In this document: positions 11,930 through 23,884 of the stretch, piece after piece
Position numbering within the stretch: position 1 is the stretch's first letter
How the letters are laid out: each line of letters begins with the position of its first letter
Source: Xenoacremonium recifei
Lineage: Eukaryota > Ascomycota > Sordariomycetes > Hypocreales > Nectriaceae
NCBI GenBank assembly: GCA_012184525.1
Contig: WOFQ01000002.1
Coordinates: forward strand, 248,001 to 312,000
DNA: 64,000 nt
Direction of reading: 5' to 3'
Position numbers and translations under genes: made by a program
Notes under the pieces: generated by a model
Database searches by the model: none
What the model was told of the DNA's origin: nothing
What the model saw: only the letters and a program-made list of their open reading frames with translations

Positions 11930-14900
11930 ATGGCCCAACCGGGCGTCTCAGCGTCTGAGCCGTCCCCCTCAGTGCAATCGCACCCTCCCACGCCTCCATC
12001 CGGCACACAGAACTTTCTTCGAAAGTTATTTGGAAGGCAGAACGGCGGCACTCAACCTTCCTCAGCCGAGTCCACCCAGGACCAAGACCAACAGGCTGAT
12101 CCGACCGAACCCGAAAAGCCTGGTCTTATCCGCCGCATGTCCAGGAAGGTCGTCCCGGGCCTACCCCGGGCTCAGACGTTCAAGCGCCAGCAGTCGGAAC
12201 GGAGGGACAACCTGTCGCCCGTGAAGCCGTCGTCTAAGGAACGGAGGGCTGTGTCCGTAGACCGTCGCTCTCGTCGGCTCTCCTCTATCGCGGGTTCTCA
12301 TGCGAATCCCCGCATCAGTGCTCCCAGCTTTCTTGGCTCAACTCAAGATGAACGCACCTCCTTTGTTGCTCCCCTTCCCGCCGGTTCTGTTGACGAACAG
12401 CCGGTGGGCCCTAGGGTTGATTCAGTCATGGGCAAGGACGATGAGCTGACGCTCGCTGACGAATGTGCTATTCAAGATACTTTTTCAACGGCAGACACCC
12501 AGTCTATCACTACTTCTCAATACGATGCTATGATCCGTGATGAGTTGGAGAAGACTTGGATCCTCAATCTCAGCATGCACTTCCGTGACCGCTCAAAGCG
12601 AGAGAAGTTCTTTGTTACGTATCGTGAAGAGGAACACATCTGGCGACGCGTCACCATCTCACTCGACTATCGAGATCCCCCGATGAACTCTTTGGAGATG
12701 GACCTCATTCATACACACTACCAGCGAGAGAAGAGCGCCAAGATCTACGAAGCCATCCGAGAAAGCTTACGTGATATCCAATTCTACGATACCGTCACCA
12801 ATTTGAAGCTTCAGACCACGGATGGACGTCTGCATGTCCACGTCGTTGAGGATGGGAATGTAAGTGATTTTGCTGCTGGAAACCTAGGTGGTTCTAATAA
12901 CATTCCTTCAGGAGATCATCCAGTACCCCTCGATCTCCCAAGTCCAACACTTGGCGTGCCGACGCATTCGAGAGCGGGACATCATGTTCGACTCGCACAT
13001 GTCTGGGTTTGTCTACAAGGTCAAAGTCAACGGGCGAACCTTGATCAAGAAGGAGATCCCAAGCCCCGAGACCATTGACGAGTTCCTCTACGAGGTCAAT
13101 GCTCTGAGTCGACTTCGCGACTCACACAACGTTATCCACTTTTACGGCGTCGTGGTCGACGATCAGGATGAACATGTCAAAGGGCTGCTCATCGACTATG
13201 CGGAAGATGGAGCCCTTGTTGACATCATTTACGAGCGCTGCAAGGAAAACAACGAGGATATTCCCTGGTCCACGAGGCAGAAATGGGCTCGCCAGATTGT
13301 ACAAGGTTTGTCCGACATCCATGAATCTGGCTTCGTGCAAGGCGACTTCACCCTGTCCAACATTGTCATCGACAAGAACGACGATGCCAAAATCATCGAC
13401 ATCAACCGAAGGGGCTGCCCAGTAGGCTGGGAACCTCCTGAGGCGACACCACTCATCGAATGCAATCAGCGGATATCGATGTATATCGGTGTCAAGTCCG
13501 ACCTGTATCAGCTCGGAATGGTCTTGTGGGCCATCGCGATGCAAGAGGATGACCCGGAAACACAAGGTAGACCGCTGATCCTGGGCCCGGAGGTTAACAT
13601 CCCAGACTGGTATCGGCAGATGGCAGAAATCTGTCTCAGCGATGACCCGCGGATGCGACTCCATGCGTCGACACTCTTGCAGATGTTTCCTCATGGACAG
13701 CACCGCATCATTGAGACTGCAAGGTTAAACCCACCACCGTCGACCGATGCCGACGGTGAGTACTCGCTGCAACTTCAGCAATTCCTTGCTCAGCCACAGA
13801 TTCGAACCGTCGAGCCCGCCAGCGACTGGTCCTACGTCAGTCGTCCATATACTGACGCCAGCCCTGGCGGATACGAGCAGCCGTACTACTTCTCGCGGGG
13901 ACGGTCACCTCCGAGCTCATTACCAAGCCGGTATGGAAGGTGTGACTCCCCTCGGGGTATGTACGACGATATCGCGGCCTGGGCTGCAAACAGAGACATA
14001 CCGTCGTCGTACAGTGACGTGGGAGTTGATGACATACAAGTCGATGAGACACCTATAGCCGAGAGGGGGGATCTGATCGGAGTCGACACAATCTGCCCTC
14101 CTGACTCCTCAGAGGACGGGATCGAGAAAGAACCGTCTACGGCTGATCTCACCGGGCCATCGACGGGCGAGAGCGGGTTTGAGCAAGATGAAGTCGATAG
14201 TTGCACAACTCCTCCGTGTTGCCCGAGAGAAACCGACGAACTGCTTGAAATGACAGCAGTTGAGAAACCTGAGGGGGAGGAAACTCCCAGAGCTACCGAG
14301 ACTGTAGGCTCAGGACTGGCCGATATAGATCATTTCGACCCCGTAACGCAGGACAGTGGCCTCTCGGACGAGAGCGCAGAAACGTCAAAGATAATGACGA
14401 AAGAGACTATAGAGGCACAAGACGGAACACCGACACCAAGATTGGATATCACAGGGGCGCAGGCAAGCGCCGTGGAGCAGAGCGAGAGTTTGGATGCCTC
14501 TCCTCAGACTGAGGAACATGAAAAGGAATTGCCGGGGACTCTCCCTACGAGTGATAAGGAGACGGAAGTTCAGGAAATGGAGCAACAAAAATCAGGACAC
14601 GAGCTCAAGGCAACACAGTTGCCGGGGACTACAGAACCCAATGCTCAGGCTCAAGCCACCACAGAGCTATCGTCGAAGACGGTCACACCCCCTTCAACGT
14701 GTGGTTATGTGGAAGAAAAAAGGACGACGCAAAAGGAAAGAAGCTCATCGGATGAAAATTTAAAGGAAGTCAGAGTTGAGAGTGAGTCGACAAACGTTGT
14801 AGCCGAAAATGAGCCCGAAGAGGCATCCGACACGTTGAACGGAGTGGGCGCGGCTCACTTAACGAATCATGACGATATGATGCGGCAGATACAGACGATT

Positions 14901-14975
14901 GATGAGGCTCTCGACGAGGTTCAGTCCTCGGCGGAGCCACCGCCTATAACGAATTTGACAGACGCAAAGACTTGA
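11930..14975 (+). CDS. Divergent protein-kinase-domain protein with long disordered tail
   Basis: Two exons, 11930-12859 and 12912-14975, with a 52-bp intron (GTAAGT to CAG); 997 aa. The frame stays open upstream to an ATG at 11786, but MAQPGV at 11930 is the more natural start. The first 310 residues are basic and Ser/Pro-rich. The kinase fold follows, about residues 330-570: an ion-pair Lys in LIKKEI, a helix-C Glu in FLYEVNAL, and catalytic Asp455 with its Asn in VQGDFTLSNIVI, where His-Arg of HRD is replaced by Gln-Gly. The metal-binding motif is DIN (D473) instead of DFG. APE reads PPE, and the helix-F Asp is in KSDLYQLG. Key acidic residues survive, so activity is possible but not assured. 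No canonical glycine loop is visible. The last 420 residues are acidic Glu/Thr/Ser-rich and look disordered. I cannot assign a named orthologue. Confidence 0.8.
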
Positions 14976-15392
14976 CGACGGTTTGGGAAGTTTTGATGTT
15001 GGCATTCATGAGGACGGCGTTGCCTCGTTTCTATTTGGACCTTCGAATGTACTTGTAAATATGGTTAGCGGGCAACTGAAGGGCATTTGCACCGGAATTG
15101 AGAATCATGGCAAAGGTAGCACTATGGTTTGACCAAGCATTTTGGTTTTGGAGGTAAGGGTGTTGTTGGTTTGACTATTCTTGGATACGGAAATCGAGCG
15201 ATGGGTAATATGACTCTTGGCTAGGTACTATGGAGGCATGGGATTTACATAAGGATGCAGTATTTGTCTTTTCTTTCTTACTTATAAGTTGACTCACATC
15301 AGTTGTTTAGGATAGGTAGTCGGTCTGGATTATGCCCTTAATGAACTCATGAACCTATGAATAGACATTCTGTCCCGGGACTTGGAAACTTG

Positions 15393-15476
15393 CGGCGGCT
15401 CATATATGCACAGGTACCCGTGCGGGATATCATATTATCTTATTTGCACGAGTACCCGTGCATATATGACTCGCCG
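15393..15476. repeat. Tight inverted repeat (31-nt arms, 22-nt spacer)
   Basis: Left arm 15393-15423 and right arm 15446-15476 are reverse complements at 27 of 31 positions. Each arm carries a near-palindromic 16-mer core of the form GCACnnGTACCCGTGC next to CATATATG. The structure could form a cruciform, or a hairpin in RNA. It may be a foldback element remnant or a binding site for a dimeric factor; nothing in the sequence decides. Confidence 0.75.
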
Positions 15477-16288
15477 AAACTTGCCGACGTATTATGTCAT
15501 GCAGTTGGGGGCTCAATGAGGCTCAACCTTATCCAGCTTTACGAGCACTGGAGCGTTATGCCGCTTGCTGCAGCGGGTCTAGCGCGAGGCATGGCTCGAA
15601 GAAGCTTTCACTTGCATTATTCTAACACGTGACCTTGCACAGTGGCAAACCAATGGATGAAAGCGGGGTTTTGGTTTACTTGACGCCGTCAGCGACGACT
15701 TTCGCGAAGCTGCTTGGCGATTGGTGGCGAAGGGAATCGTGGAAACGCAGGGGTTGGTGGTTGGAGAGGAGAAGCATGAGAAAAACAAGACCAGACGAGA
15801 CGAGCCAGGCGGCGATCCCTGGCTGGGCTTGGCGCAGGAGATCGGCGTCGCGTTTCTGTTGGGGAAAAAGCTGGGGGACGTGGAACCGAAAAAGACCGTC
15901 GGGAGAACGGGAGTCCAGCGACAAGGCCAGGCTCGATCTGCGAGTTGTTCGTCCGCGCCGCTGAGAAGGAGGGAGGCTCGTCATGTCACAAGCAGGGAAG
16001 AATGGGCCGAGGCATCGTTCGATCTGAGATTTGGAGGGAAGGCTTAGGGTTCTTATGGAGTTCGCAGGGCTGAAGATGCGCGGACAGACTCGGGATGGGA
16101 CGGGAGTTGCGCTTGCTTGGGGATGTTGTTGAGATGGTGAAGTTTGCTGCCGGATCCGGGAGCGGTGGGAATTGCAAGGAGAATATCGGACTGGCAATTG
16201 AGTTGTGACGAGCAATGGCCTGATGAAGCTGATTGAAGACGATGGATTGGAGCGTCCGGTGGCGATGGATTTCGGTTGTTGGTGTTTG

Positions 16289-16590
16289 TACAGTCATGTA
16301 CGGAGTAGCATAAGTCTCCGTACACCCCTTCTCCACTTTTGACTTCTGAGCGACCTTACCCTACACTGAGGCCTCACCCTCATTGACATTTCATGGCCAC
16401 AACCAAAATGCCCAATTCATATTGCATCGTCGTTTATGCCCTAGTTTATAGGCCCGGAAGTAATCTGGGATCGAAACTATTTTATTCGGCCTAATGCTGC
16501 TGTATGCTGCTGATGGGCTGCTGTAGGGTAAGGTTGCCGACTTGTAGAATGATTAGTCAGGTGTACGGAGACTTTTGCTACGTGACTGTA
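16289..16590. repeat. MITE-like inverted-repeat element
   Basis: Near 16289-16324 the left end carries an ACAGTCA-type stretch followed by AAGTCTCCGTACACC. The right end 16561-16590 carries its reverse complement, GTGTACGGAGACTT and onward. A second inward match, CCTTACCCTACA, near 16354-16366 and inverted near 16522-16535, sits 39-40 nt inside both ends, so the arms are homologous over about 75 nt. There is no coding capacity. Length near 300 bp and terminal inverted repeats suggest a non-autonomous DNA transposon relic. Target-site duplications were not established. Confidence 0.6.
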
Positions 16591-17914
16591 ACCAGCCAGC
16601 TCCAGCTCGCCCAAGCTCCAGAAGCTCTTGGAGCAGGCTCTAGAAAACCTGGTCATCGTCTGGCACGGTGCCTGGCCGGAGCTGGCCCGTGCCTGCCAGC
16701 CTGCAGTTACCCTGCCCGGTAAGGCACGTCAGCGATTGCCTCGCAAGTAGATCGCCACAGAGATTGTGCGAGATGGTACTTCGGGGTGGGGTGTGACGGC
16801 AGAGCCGGGTCCGCCCCGCAGCGATTGGCCCTGGCGCCGACCTCAAAAAAAGTTGTTGGGGAAAGGGTGGGCAAGCTGTTGAGCCCGACCCGCAGGCTGG
16901 ATTTTCGCTATCAATCACCGCTTGCAGTTGCAGCAGGGGGAACGGAACGGTACATCTGGTACATCGGGGGGAGCCTGAATCTGGCAGATCTGGCGGACAT
17001 CCAGATATGAGCTGATGCTGGCCTCGGCATCGGGGAGAGTCATGCCATGTGAAGATAATCAGAAACGGATGGGCGTTGAGAGGCTTACATGGAACGGAGT
17101 GTTTGAGAGGGATACGAACATGTACTTGGAAATAACGGGCTGGCAATTCTGGGTCGTTGATTTGCTCCCTGTTGCCACCGAGACACGCGGCGTTGGAGGC
17201 TTCCAGCCAAAAGTTACAGAGTGCAGTGCAAGCCGTGGAAGACGAAGAGGAGGCATTGGCAGCAGCCACTGACTTCATGAACGTGCTCGAAGCAGCAGTT
17301 TATCAATATGGACAACCATTAATAAAGAGCAGCATGTCAATAACACCGGGAGCAGCGAGCACGTAAGTACATACATAGCTCGACCTGGGAGCCGGAGCTT
17401 GTGGAGGAGGTACCTCGAAGTAGCTCTCGGGAAGGGCCCGGGACGGGGCTGACTGGGAAGGAATTTGAGACGCTGCGACTGGTTCCGACCGACCGTGACA
17501 TGAGAAGAGCCAGGGCCGTCCCCAATGCTTTTTTTGTGCCGAGTCACTTGACGGGTCGTGTAAGCGAACGAGCAAACAAGCAAACAGCATAGCTTCAGTG
17601 AATCACAACGCCTAGAAACCGCAGCTACCAGCGTTCTTCCTTCATCACACAACAATAAACAAAGGTTATGTATGTGTGTATGCCTTGAAAGCATAATAAC
17701 CACACAAATACCCGGACCAGTGGCTTCCATTCCCAGGGTCTGATCGAGGTGCCGCCCGAACTGGACCCCTTCGTTTCTTCGCCTCCTGCCCACCCGCGCC
17801 TCTCGATATCCATCCGCTCTCCACACCCTGGACTCACTCTTTTTTTCCCTTTCACTTCCGGGCCTGGTCTGGTTCGAGCCTGGGTCTTGCTCCGTCTCTG
17901 ACACGTTTGGGCCT

Positions 17915-17923
17915 GATATAAAG
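17915..17923 (+). promoter_or_regulatory. TATA-like element of the desaturase gene
   Basis: GATATAAAG lies about 275 bp before the ATG at 18197 and is followed by a strongly C/T-rich tract (about 17980-18075), a common transcription-start signature in filamentous fungi. Confidence 0.45.
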
Positions 17924-18196
17924 TCCGTTTGGCGCCGCCCCAACCAACCGTTGCCTCCGCCTCGGCAAACCATAGATACATACCTCCCTCCTCCTCCTCT
18001 CCTCCACCTCCGCTTCTTTTTCTTTATCACCATCCTCCTCCTCCCTTCTCCCTTTCCTCTCCTCATCCTCCTTCTCATCTCTTCACGCCTTGTGATCAGA
18101 GACCCTATAGCCAGCCCTTTGTGGTTTTCGCAATTGGGTGTTGAGCTTCACCACTGAGCTGCCCCCAACGCTTGTTGGAGATAACCCAGGCCCAGG

Positions 18197-19680
18197 ATGG
18201 CTTCCTCATCCACCGACGCCAAAACGGCGGCCAACTTCCCTGATGGCACCTCCGACTACAAGCCTCTCCGAGGAGGCGGCGTTAAGTTTGATACCAAGAA
18301 GGTTCACATCGCCGACACCCCCATGACCTGGTCCAACATCCACAAGCACATCAACTGGATCAACACCACCTTCATCGTTATCGTTCCCATGATCGGCTTC
18401 ATCTCCGCCTACTGGGTCCCTCTCCAGATGTACACCGCTATCTGGGCCGTCTTCTACTACTTCAACACCGGTCTCGGCATCACTGCTGGTAGGTCAATTG
18501 TCTGATGAACAGCCAGGGAAAACAGCTTCTAACTCACCTATCAGGATACCACCGTCTCTGGGCTCACAGCTGCTTCAAGGCCAGAACCCCCCTCAAGATC
18601 TACCTCGCTGCCGTTGGAGCCGGTGCCGTTGAAGGCTCGATCCGATGGTGGTCTTACGGCCACCGTGCCCACCACAGATATACCGACACTGAGAAGGACC
18701 CCTACTCGGTCCGCAAGGGCCTCCTCTACTCCCACATGGGCTGGATGGTCTTCAAGCAGAACCCCAAGCGCCAGGGCCGAACTGATATCAGCGACCTCAA
18801 CGAGGACGGCGTCGTCGTCTGGCAGCACCGCAACTACATCAAGTCTGTCATCTTCATGGGCCTGGTCCTGCCCACCATCGTTGCTGGCTTCGGCTGGGGT
18901 GACTGGTTCGGCGGCTTCGTCTATGCCGGCATCCTCCGCATCTGCTTCGTCCAGCAGGCCACCTTCTGCGTCAACTCGCTTGCCCACTGGCTCGGCGACC
19001 AGCCCTTCGACGACCGAAACTCGCCGCGAGACCACGTCATCACCGCTCTCGTCACCCTTGGTGAGGGTTACCACAACTTCCACCATGAGTTCCCCTCCGA
19101 CTACCGAAACGCCATCGAGTGGTACCAGTATGATCCCACCAAGTGGATGATCTGGGTCTGGAGCAAGCTCGGCCTCGCCTACGACCTCAAGCAATTCCGT
19201 GCCAACGAGATCGAGAAGGGCCGTGTTCAGCAGATGCAGAAGAAGCTCGACCAGAAGCGTGCCACCCTCGACTGGGGTATTCCTCTGGAGCAGCTCCCCG
19301 TTGTTCAGTGGGACGACTTCGTCGCTGACTCCAAGAACGGCAAGGCCCTCGTTGCCATTGCTGGTGTCATCCACGATGTGACCGACTTCATCAAGGACCA
19401 CCCCGGTGGCAAGGCCCTCATCTCCTCGGCTATTGGCAAGGACGCCACGGCCATCTTCAACGGTGGTGTCTATGACCACTCCAACGCCGCCCACAACCTT
19501 CTGTCGACCATGCGTGTGGGTGTCCTTCGCGGTGGCTGCGAGGTTGAGATCTGGAAGCGTGCCCAGTTCGAGAACAAGGACGTGACTTACATGAACGACT
19601 CTGCTGGCCAACGCATCGTCCGAGCCGGCACCCAGGTCACCAAGGTCCAGCAGCCTGTGGCCAGTGCCGATGCCGCCTAA
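18197..19680 (+). CDS. OLE1: Acyl-CoA delta-9 desaturase with cytochrome b5 domain (OLE1-type)
   Basis: Introduces the cis-9 double bond into stearoyl- and palmitoyl-CoA at the endoplasmic reticulum, using electrons from its own cytochrome b5 domain. Exons 18197-18488 and 18545-19680 flank a 56-bp intron (GTAGGT to CAG); 475 aa. The three di-iron histidine boxes are HRLWAH (100-105), HRAHH (137-141) and HNFHH (274-278). Hydrophobic helices lie between and around them. The C-terminal cytochrome b5 domain has heme ligands His383 in HPGG and His409 in YDHSN. Coding sequence is strongly biased to C-ending codons, consistent with high expression. The long upstream region fits the transcriptional control known for OLE1 in yeast; no specific sites were identified. 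The family call is very secure. Confidence 0.97.
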
Positions 19681-20283
19681 GCGATGAGATATAATGACGA
19701 GAACGACCTGGATTATTCGATAATGTGCAGTTGAGGAGAAAAAGATGTCATGGGGGATGCGGTCGTGGTCGGCGGTGTGGGGGATATGCCGCCGCTAGTC
19801 GTCGCCGCCTCCAATGGCCGACCACGGAGGACGCCATCACATGTCAATCAGTCCCAGGAAAAGAAAAATCATCATCTCATGAATGAACTGGCGTTTGGGG
19901 GGAAGCTTTGGAATTTTCTCTTCTACTTTGTCAACACCACCACCACACGCAGAACTACACACATGAACAAATTGTAAAGCGTCAGCTTGAACTGAGCGCA
20001 TGCCGTGCGAGGAAATGAATGGTTGAATATTCTTCCAGAGCAGATGCCATGACGGGTCTGCCTCGCTACATAGACCTGTAAAATTCAAATGAGAAATTCT
20101 CATTCAAGCACACTGTATACCTCCGTTCCCTGCCTCGAATGCATTGATTGCGTGATTGGCCTGCTCATACGAGTCTCTGACGCCGAACTGCTAAGGGACC
20201 TATCTACAGCTATCTTTGCAACTCAACAGCCGACGCAACTAAAAATCACATTCTAGAAGAGCGGTAGTTCTTCCTATTCGAGT
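19681..20283. other. Intergenic region between the desaturase and permease genes
   Basis: These 600 bp separate two convergent genes. They should hold both 3' untranslated regions. No credible coding sequence is seen. Confidence 0.6.
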
Positions 20284-22894
20284 TCAGAACACTTTGGCTA
20301 GAATTCTGTCCTTAAGTGTCACTGGCACTCCTTCGCGTAGACCCCGATAATGCTCAGTGAGAGCGTCAAAGAAGTAAAGCGTTGACGCGAGATCTACGTC
20401 CTCTCTGCGATGGAACGGCGTCCGTTTAACGATCTTCCATACAAGGCCAATGCCACCGGCCAGTGCAATCTACATTGGAGCTTGTCAGCGTCCACAAAAT
20501 GTTCCAAAGGGACTGCATGCTTACAATGCCATAGTTGAAGATGAAAGTCGCCGTGTCCCAGTTGCCTTTGAGGAAGACTGCATAGCCTTGCACCCTACAT
20601 CCATAACTTTTGTCAGCGCTGCGACATCTGAATTGATGTCATGTGGCTTACCATAGAAAGACAAAAGCACTGCAGAATGCCCAATATCCTGCGAAGGGGA
20701 GGAGGCGTGATTTAACTGGCAGGAAAGTTTCTCTATTGAGGTTTTGGGCCTTCATCGCAGCGTTGAACATGATCCATGTTAAGGCCATGACACACCAGTT
20801 ACTAAAGTAAGTCAGCCTCATGAACAGCAGTACGAATATGATGAAACATACAACATGGTGGCCGCAGTGCAGAAGCTTCAAGAGTGTATACAGTCAGCAG
20901 GTATTATAGCAGTAATTGAAGGAAACCCTCACTTCAGAATCCAGTTCAAAACTGTGGCGCTTGTTGAGCCCAAAGCAAGATAAGCCAGGCAGCTGATGAG
21001 TATTACAACAATCACAGCCATGTAAGGCACACCGCTATGATGTTCATGTTAGCAAAAAGCAAATATGACGTATCAAGGTCCTTCAAGTTCCATACTTCTT
21101 GTTTAGGCGCCTCAGAAACTTGGGTGCTTGACCCTCGAGAGCGAGGGCGTGCAAGCTCCGTGAAGCGTTAAAGGTATAGGCGTTGCCGGCTGAAATTATG
21201 GTTGTCAGAAGGCCAGCGGTGACAATCGAGGGTAACACAGGGATCTTGAGTCGTTCCATGGAAATGACACTTGAGAATAAAAGGGTTAGTTATTGGCCGC
21301 TTGTCTACTCGAGCTCGGAATTGCCTGCACATACTAGGGAGACGCGCCGCTGTAGGTACTAGCACCCCCTGTGAGACTATAAAACCAAGGGATTGTTAGT
21401 GCCGGATAATAAACCTGAAGTCTAGAACATCGTCTCACGTCTCATCGTTGGAAGGAATAAGAATCTACGAAGATACTGGTCAGTGTCTGAGTGATCACAG
21501 CCGAGGAAATGTAAATACTCACGCCAACGCATAGGCAGCCACCGATAAAGAAGAAAACAAGACGGTGGATGATCGTCTTAAAAGCCCGAGGCACAGTCCT
21601 TCTAGGATCTCTGGCCTCACCTGCAATCACTATCAAGAGCTATTAGTATGGAGGCCTGCAAATAAAAGAGCGTTTATGTGACTTACTTGAAATATACTCG
21701 GGGCCTCCCATGACAAAGCCAGCGACGTTTACAGCATTGACGAAAGATTCAAGTTTCTCAGATGAGCTATCACCAGCCCACGGCCCGGGGTCTTTCCAGT
21801 AGCGGAAGCCAAAGCGGCTATAGCGGCATGATTAGACTTGAGAGATGTTCTGCTTCGATACATGTGAAGGCTTACTCATGAAGAGGGTTTGCCCCTAACA
21901 TCACAATAAAGGTGTAGAAGATCAAGCCAGTAGCCAGGATTACTTTACCCAAAGCCAGCCAGACTAAGCAGAAAGTCAGTCAGTCCCAATCACATGGCGG
22001 GAAGTCACCCACATTCTGCCTCTCCGAATAGATCTGCTCGCCATACGGTAAGAAGCAAGAAGAAGAGTAGCGAGGCTATGATGTGATTAGTACTGAGAAT
22101 GCATAATTCTTCATACAACACAAACATACCTGAAATGAGGATGGCTGGCGACTGATTGTAACCCCAATACTCGATCAGGGTGTTGATGATTGTAGCCTCG
22201 AAGATCACATATGATGTTTGCGCAAACTACGGGGGCGTGACCTGTCAGTACTACAGGTGATTCGCTCTTCAGTGTGAATATACTAACGAAAACATTCCAA
22301 CCAACTGCCACACCCAAGGCAGGATCGACCATTCGGCCAGCGAGGCGGATGAAGGATCCATCGAGAGGATACAGAGTGACGATTTCAAGTTCTAAATAAG
22401 GTACACATGAGTAACCAGAACGCCCTTGATCATAAGGCGATCTCAAGCTTACGACACTGGGCAATGGAGAAAACCACCGAAGCCCAGAAGATGAAGGCAA
22501 TAAGAAGACACAGCGGGCCAGAAAGAACGCCGGATCCGATGGCAACGAAGAGAGCACTGCGGTGTTGATATTGTCAGGTTCCGATAGATAAGACGGCATG
22601 TCACAGAGAAGGACCAACGTACGCTCCAATGGACCCTGCAATAGAAGCCAGCTGGATCTGGCGAGGGTTAAGACGACGATGATTGACGGCTTGTTGAATG
22701 GCTGTGTCAAGGGCTACACCGTCGACCTCTTCTATACCAACTTTGGTCTGTTGCGGGTTCGAGAGTCAGCTGTGTTGGAACATCTCTCTATTTCTCACTG
22801 TACCATAAACACTCACCGAGTTCACCTGGCCGACTTCAAAGGAGTTGGCCCTCTCTGCGTCTCCGGTCTCCTTCTTTGAGGGTTCCTGGTCCAT
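20284..22894 (-). CDS. Fungal amino-acid permease (APC superfamily, YAT type)
   Basis: Proton-coupled plasma-membrane amino-acid importer, about 555 aa, about 12 helices. I rebuilt about 17 exons with 16 short introns. The first exons are 22817-22894, 22623-22747, 22453-22556 and 22288-22391, each with GT..AG ends and continuous phase. Family signatures appear in order: RRLNPRQIQLASIAGSIG with SGVL, EIVTLYPLDGSFIRLAGRMV, GFVMGGPEYIS, the cytosolic loop GEARDPRRTVPRAFKTI, TLTGGASTYSGASPYVI, and SAGNAYTFNASRSLHALA. The C-terminal cytosolic tail ends DRILAKVF before the stop at 20284-20286. Substrate cannot be read from sequence; the motifs fit dicarboxylic or general amino-acid permeases. It diverges from the PhyH oxygenase gene across 990 bp. 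Intron density is far above that of its neighbours. The gene looks intact; exact boundaries of some middle exons are less sure. Confidence 0.88.
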
Positions 22895-23884
22895 GGCGAC
22901 TTACGACGTATCATCAATTTGGTCAGGAGAATGTTTACGGGGAAGGTGTGCCAATACCGCAATTCATTTTCTAAGGGAGCCTGAGGTTCTTGAGGCCAGG
23001 GCACCAGATAACCCTGCTCTCATTATCTCTGTACTATCTATCACCCGTCTTTCCTCTTCATCGTTCACGGCCGCATGAATCTCAAGTCACAGGGTTCAAG
23101 ATACAGGCCACAGCCGTTATCTTTGCCAAGTAGGGTAAAAGAGCGAAGGATGCTAAGGCCAAGTTCTTGAGTTGCAAGATATCCAAAGAAGATCACCCAA
23201 GCTACGCGATATCTCGGCTAAATGGTCAGGATGTTCCTCAACTATCTACTCTAACATCGTACTCCGTGATAATCCCGGGATCCTTACAGGCTACGGCGAA
23301 GGATGCCGATTCGCGTGGACCTGCCAGTCAATGCGGAAAACAGCGGACATGGAAGATAAGAGGCACACCATGATATCTTTACCTGGGTTCTTATAGGTTG
23401 TCTCCTCTCTGCCCTATCATGAAGTTTAGTTCTTAGCCAAATAGTTCCCCAGATATCGAATCCTTCGGCGGGTTTCGTCACTATCACCGACCAACCTTCG
23501 TTTAGACCAGAGCTGTGCGGGGGCGCCTGCATAGATACAGTCGTCGACTTCTCATGAGTAGAGAGATAACCTCGTTTATTGTACATGTTGCTTGATCTGC
23601 AATCCGATGCTAAGCGTCAGTCCTCGACTCCTGCTTCAAGTTGGTTCCTTTTATATCACGTAGAAAACTGATTCTTGAATGTTTGGCGAACCTAAAGACG
23701 TCTCTAAAGCGGCATTCCTATCTTATTCTCCTTGAAAGAACTGCAGAATAATCTCAAACTTAAGTAGTCGGCGCCGTTTTCCGGACGTGACTCTTGTAAA
23801 CCGATATCTACTTAAATTAAAAGCACCATAACGCATCTCCATTGTATCTCACTCCTTTCCTTACGACAACACAACTTCAGAACA
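22895..23884. other. Shared promoter of the permease and PhyH oxygenase genes
   Basis: This 990-bp region lies between divergent start codons. It is AT-rich relative to the flanking housekeeping genes and has no coding content I can support. It is the place to look for pathway-specific or GATA-type nitrogen sites; none was proven by eye. Confidence 0.6.

Larger units (their letters stand above)
14976..18196. other. Non-coding region with inverted repeats and the OLE1 promoter
   Basis: About 3.2 kb without a supportable gene. Several frames of 60-270 codons overlap on both strands but show no domains. It contains a tight inverted repeat (15393-15476), a larger inverted-repeat structure (16289-16590) and, at the right end, a TATA-like element and pyrimidine tract serving the desaturase gene. 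A long promoter is plausible for a heavily regulated desaturase. Confidence 0.55.

Noticed and set aside
16640..17278. 212-codon minus-strand frame
   Set aside because: Cys/Pro/Ser-rich composition without motifs, with competing frames on the plus strand. It looks like translated promoter DNA.
17870..17895. GGTTCGAGCC, resembling a tRNA T-loop or B box
   Set aside because: No matching acceptor stem, D-arm or A box at the required distance; it lies in the desaturase promoter.
18541..19611. 356-codon minus-strand frame
   Set aside because: It is the antisense shadow of the desaturase exon, produced by its C-ending codon bias; it has a Val/Gly/Asp-rich shadow composition.
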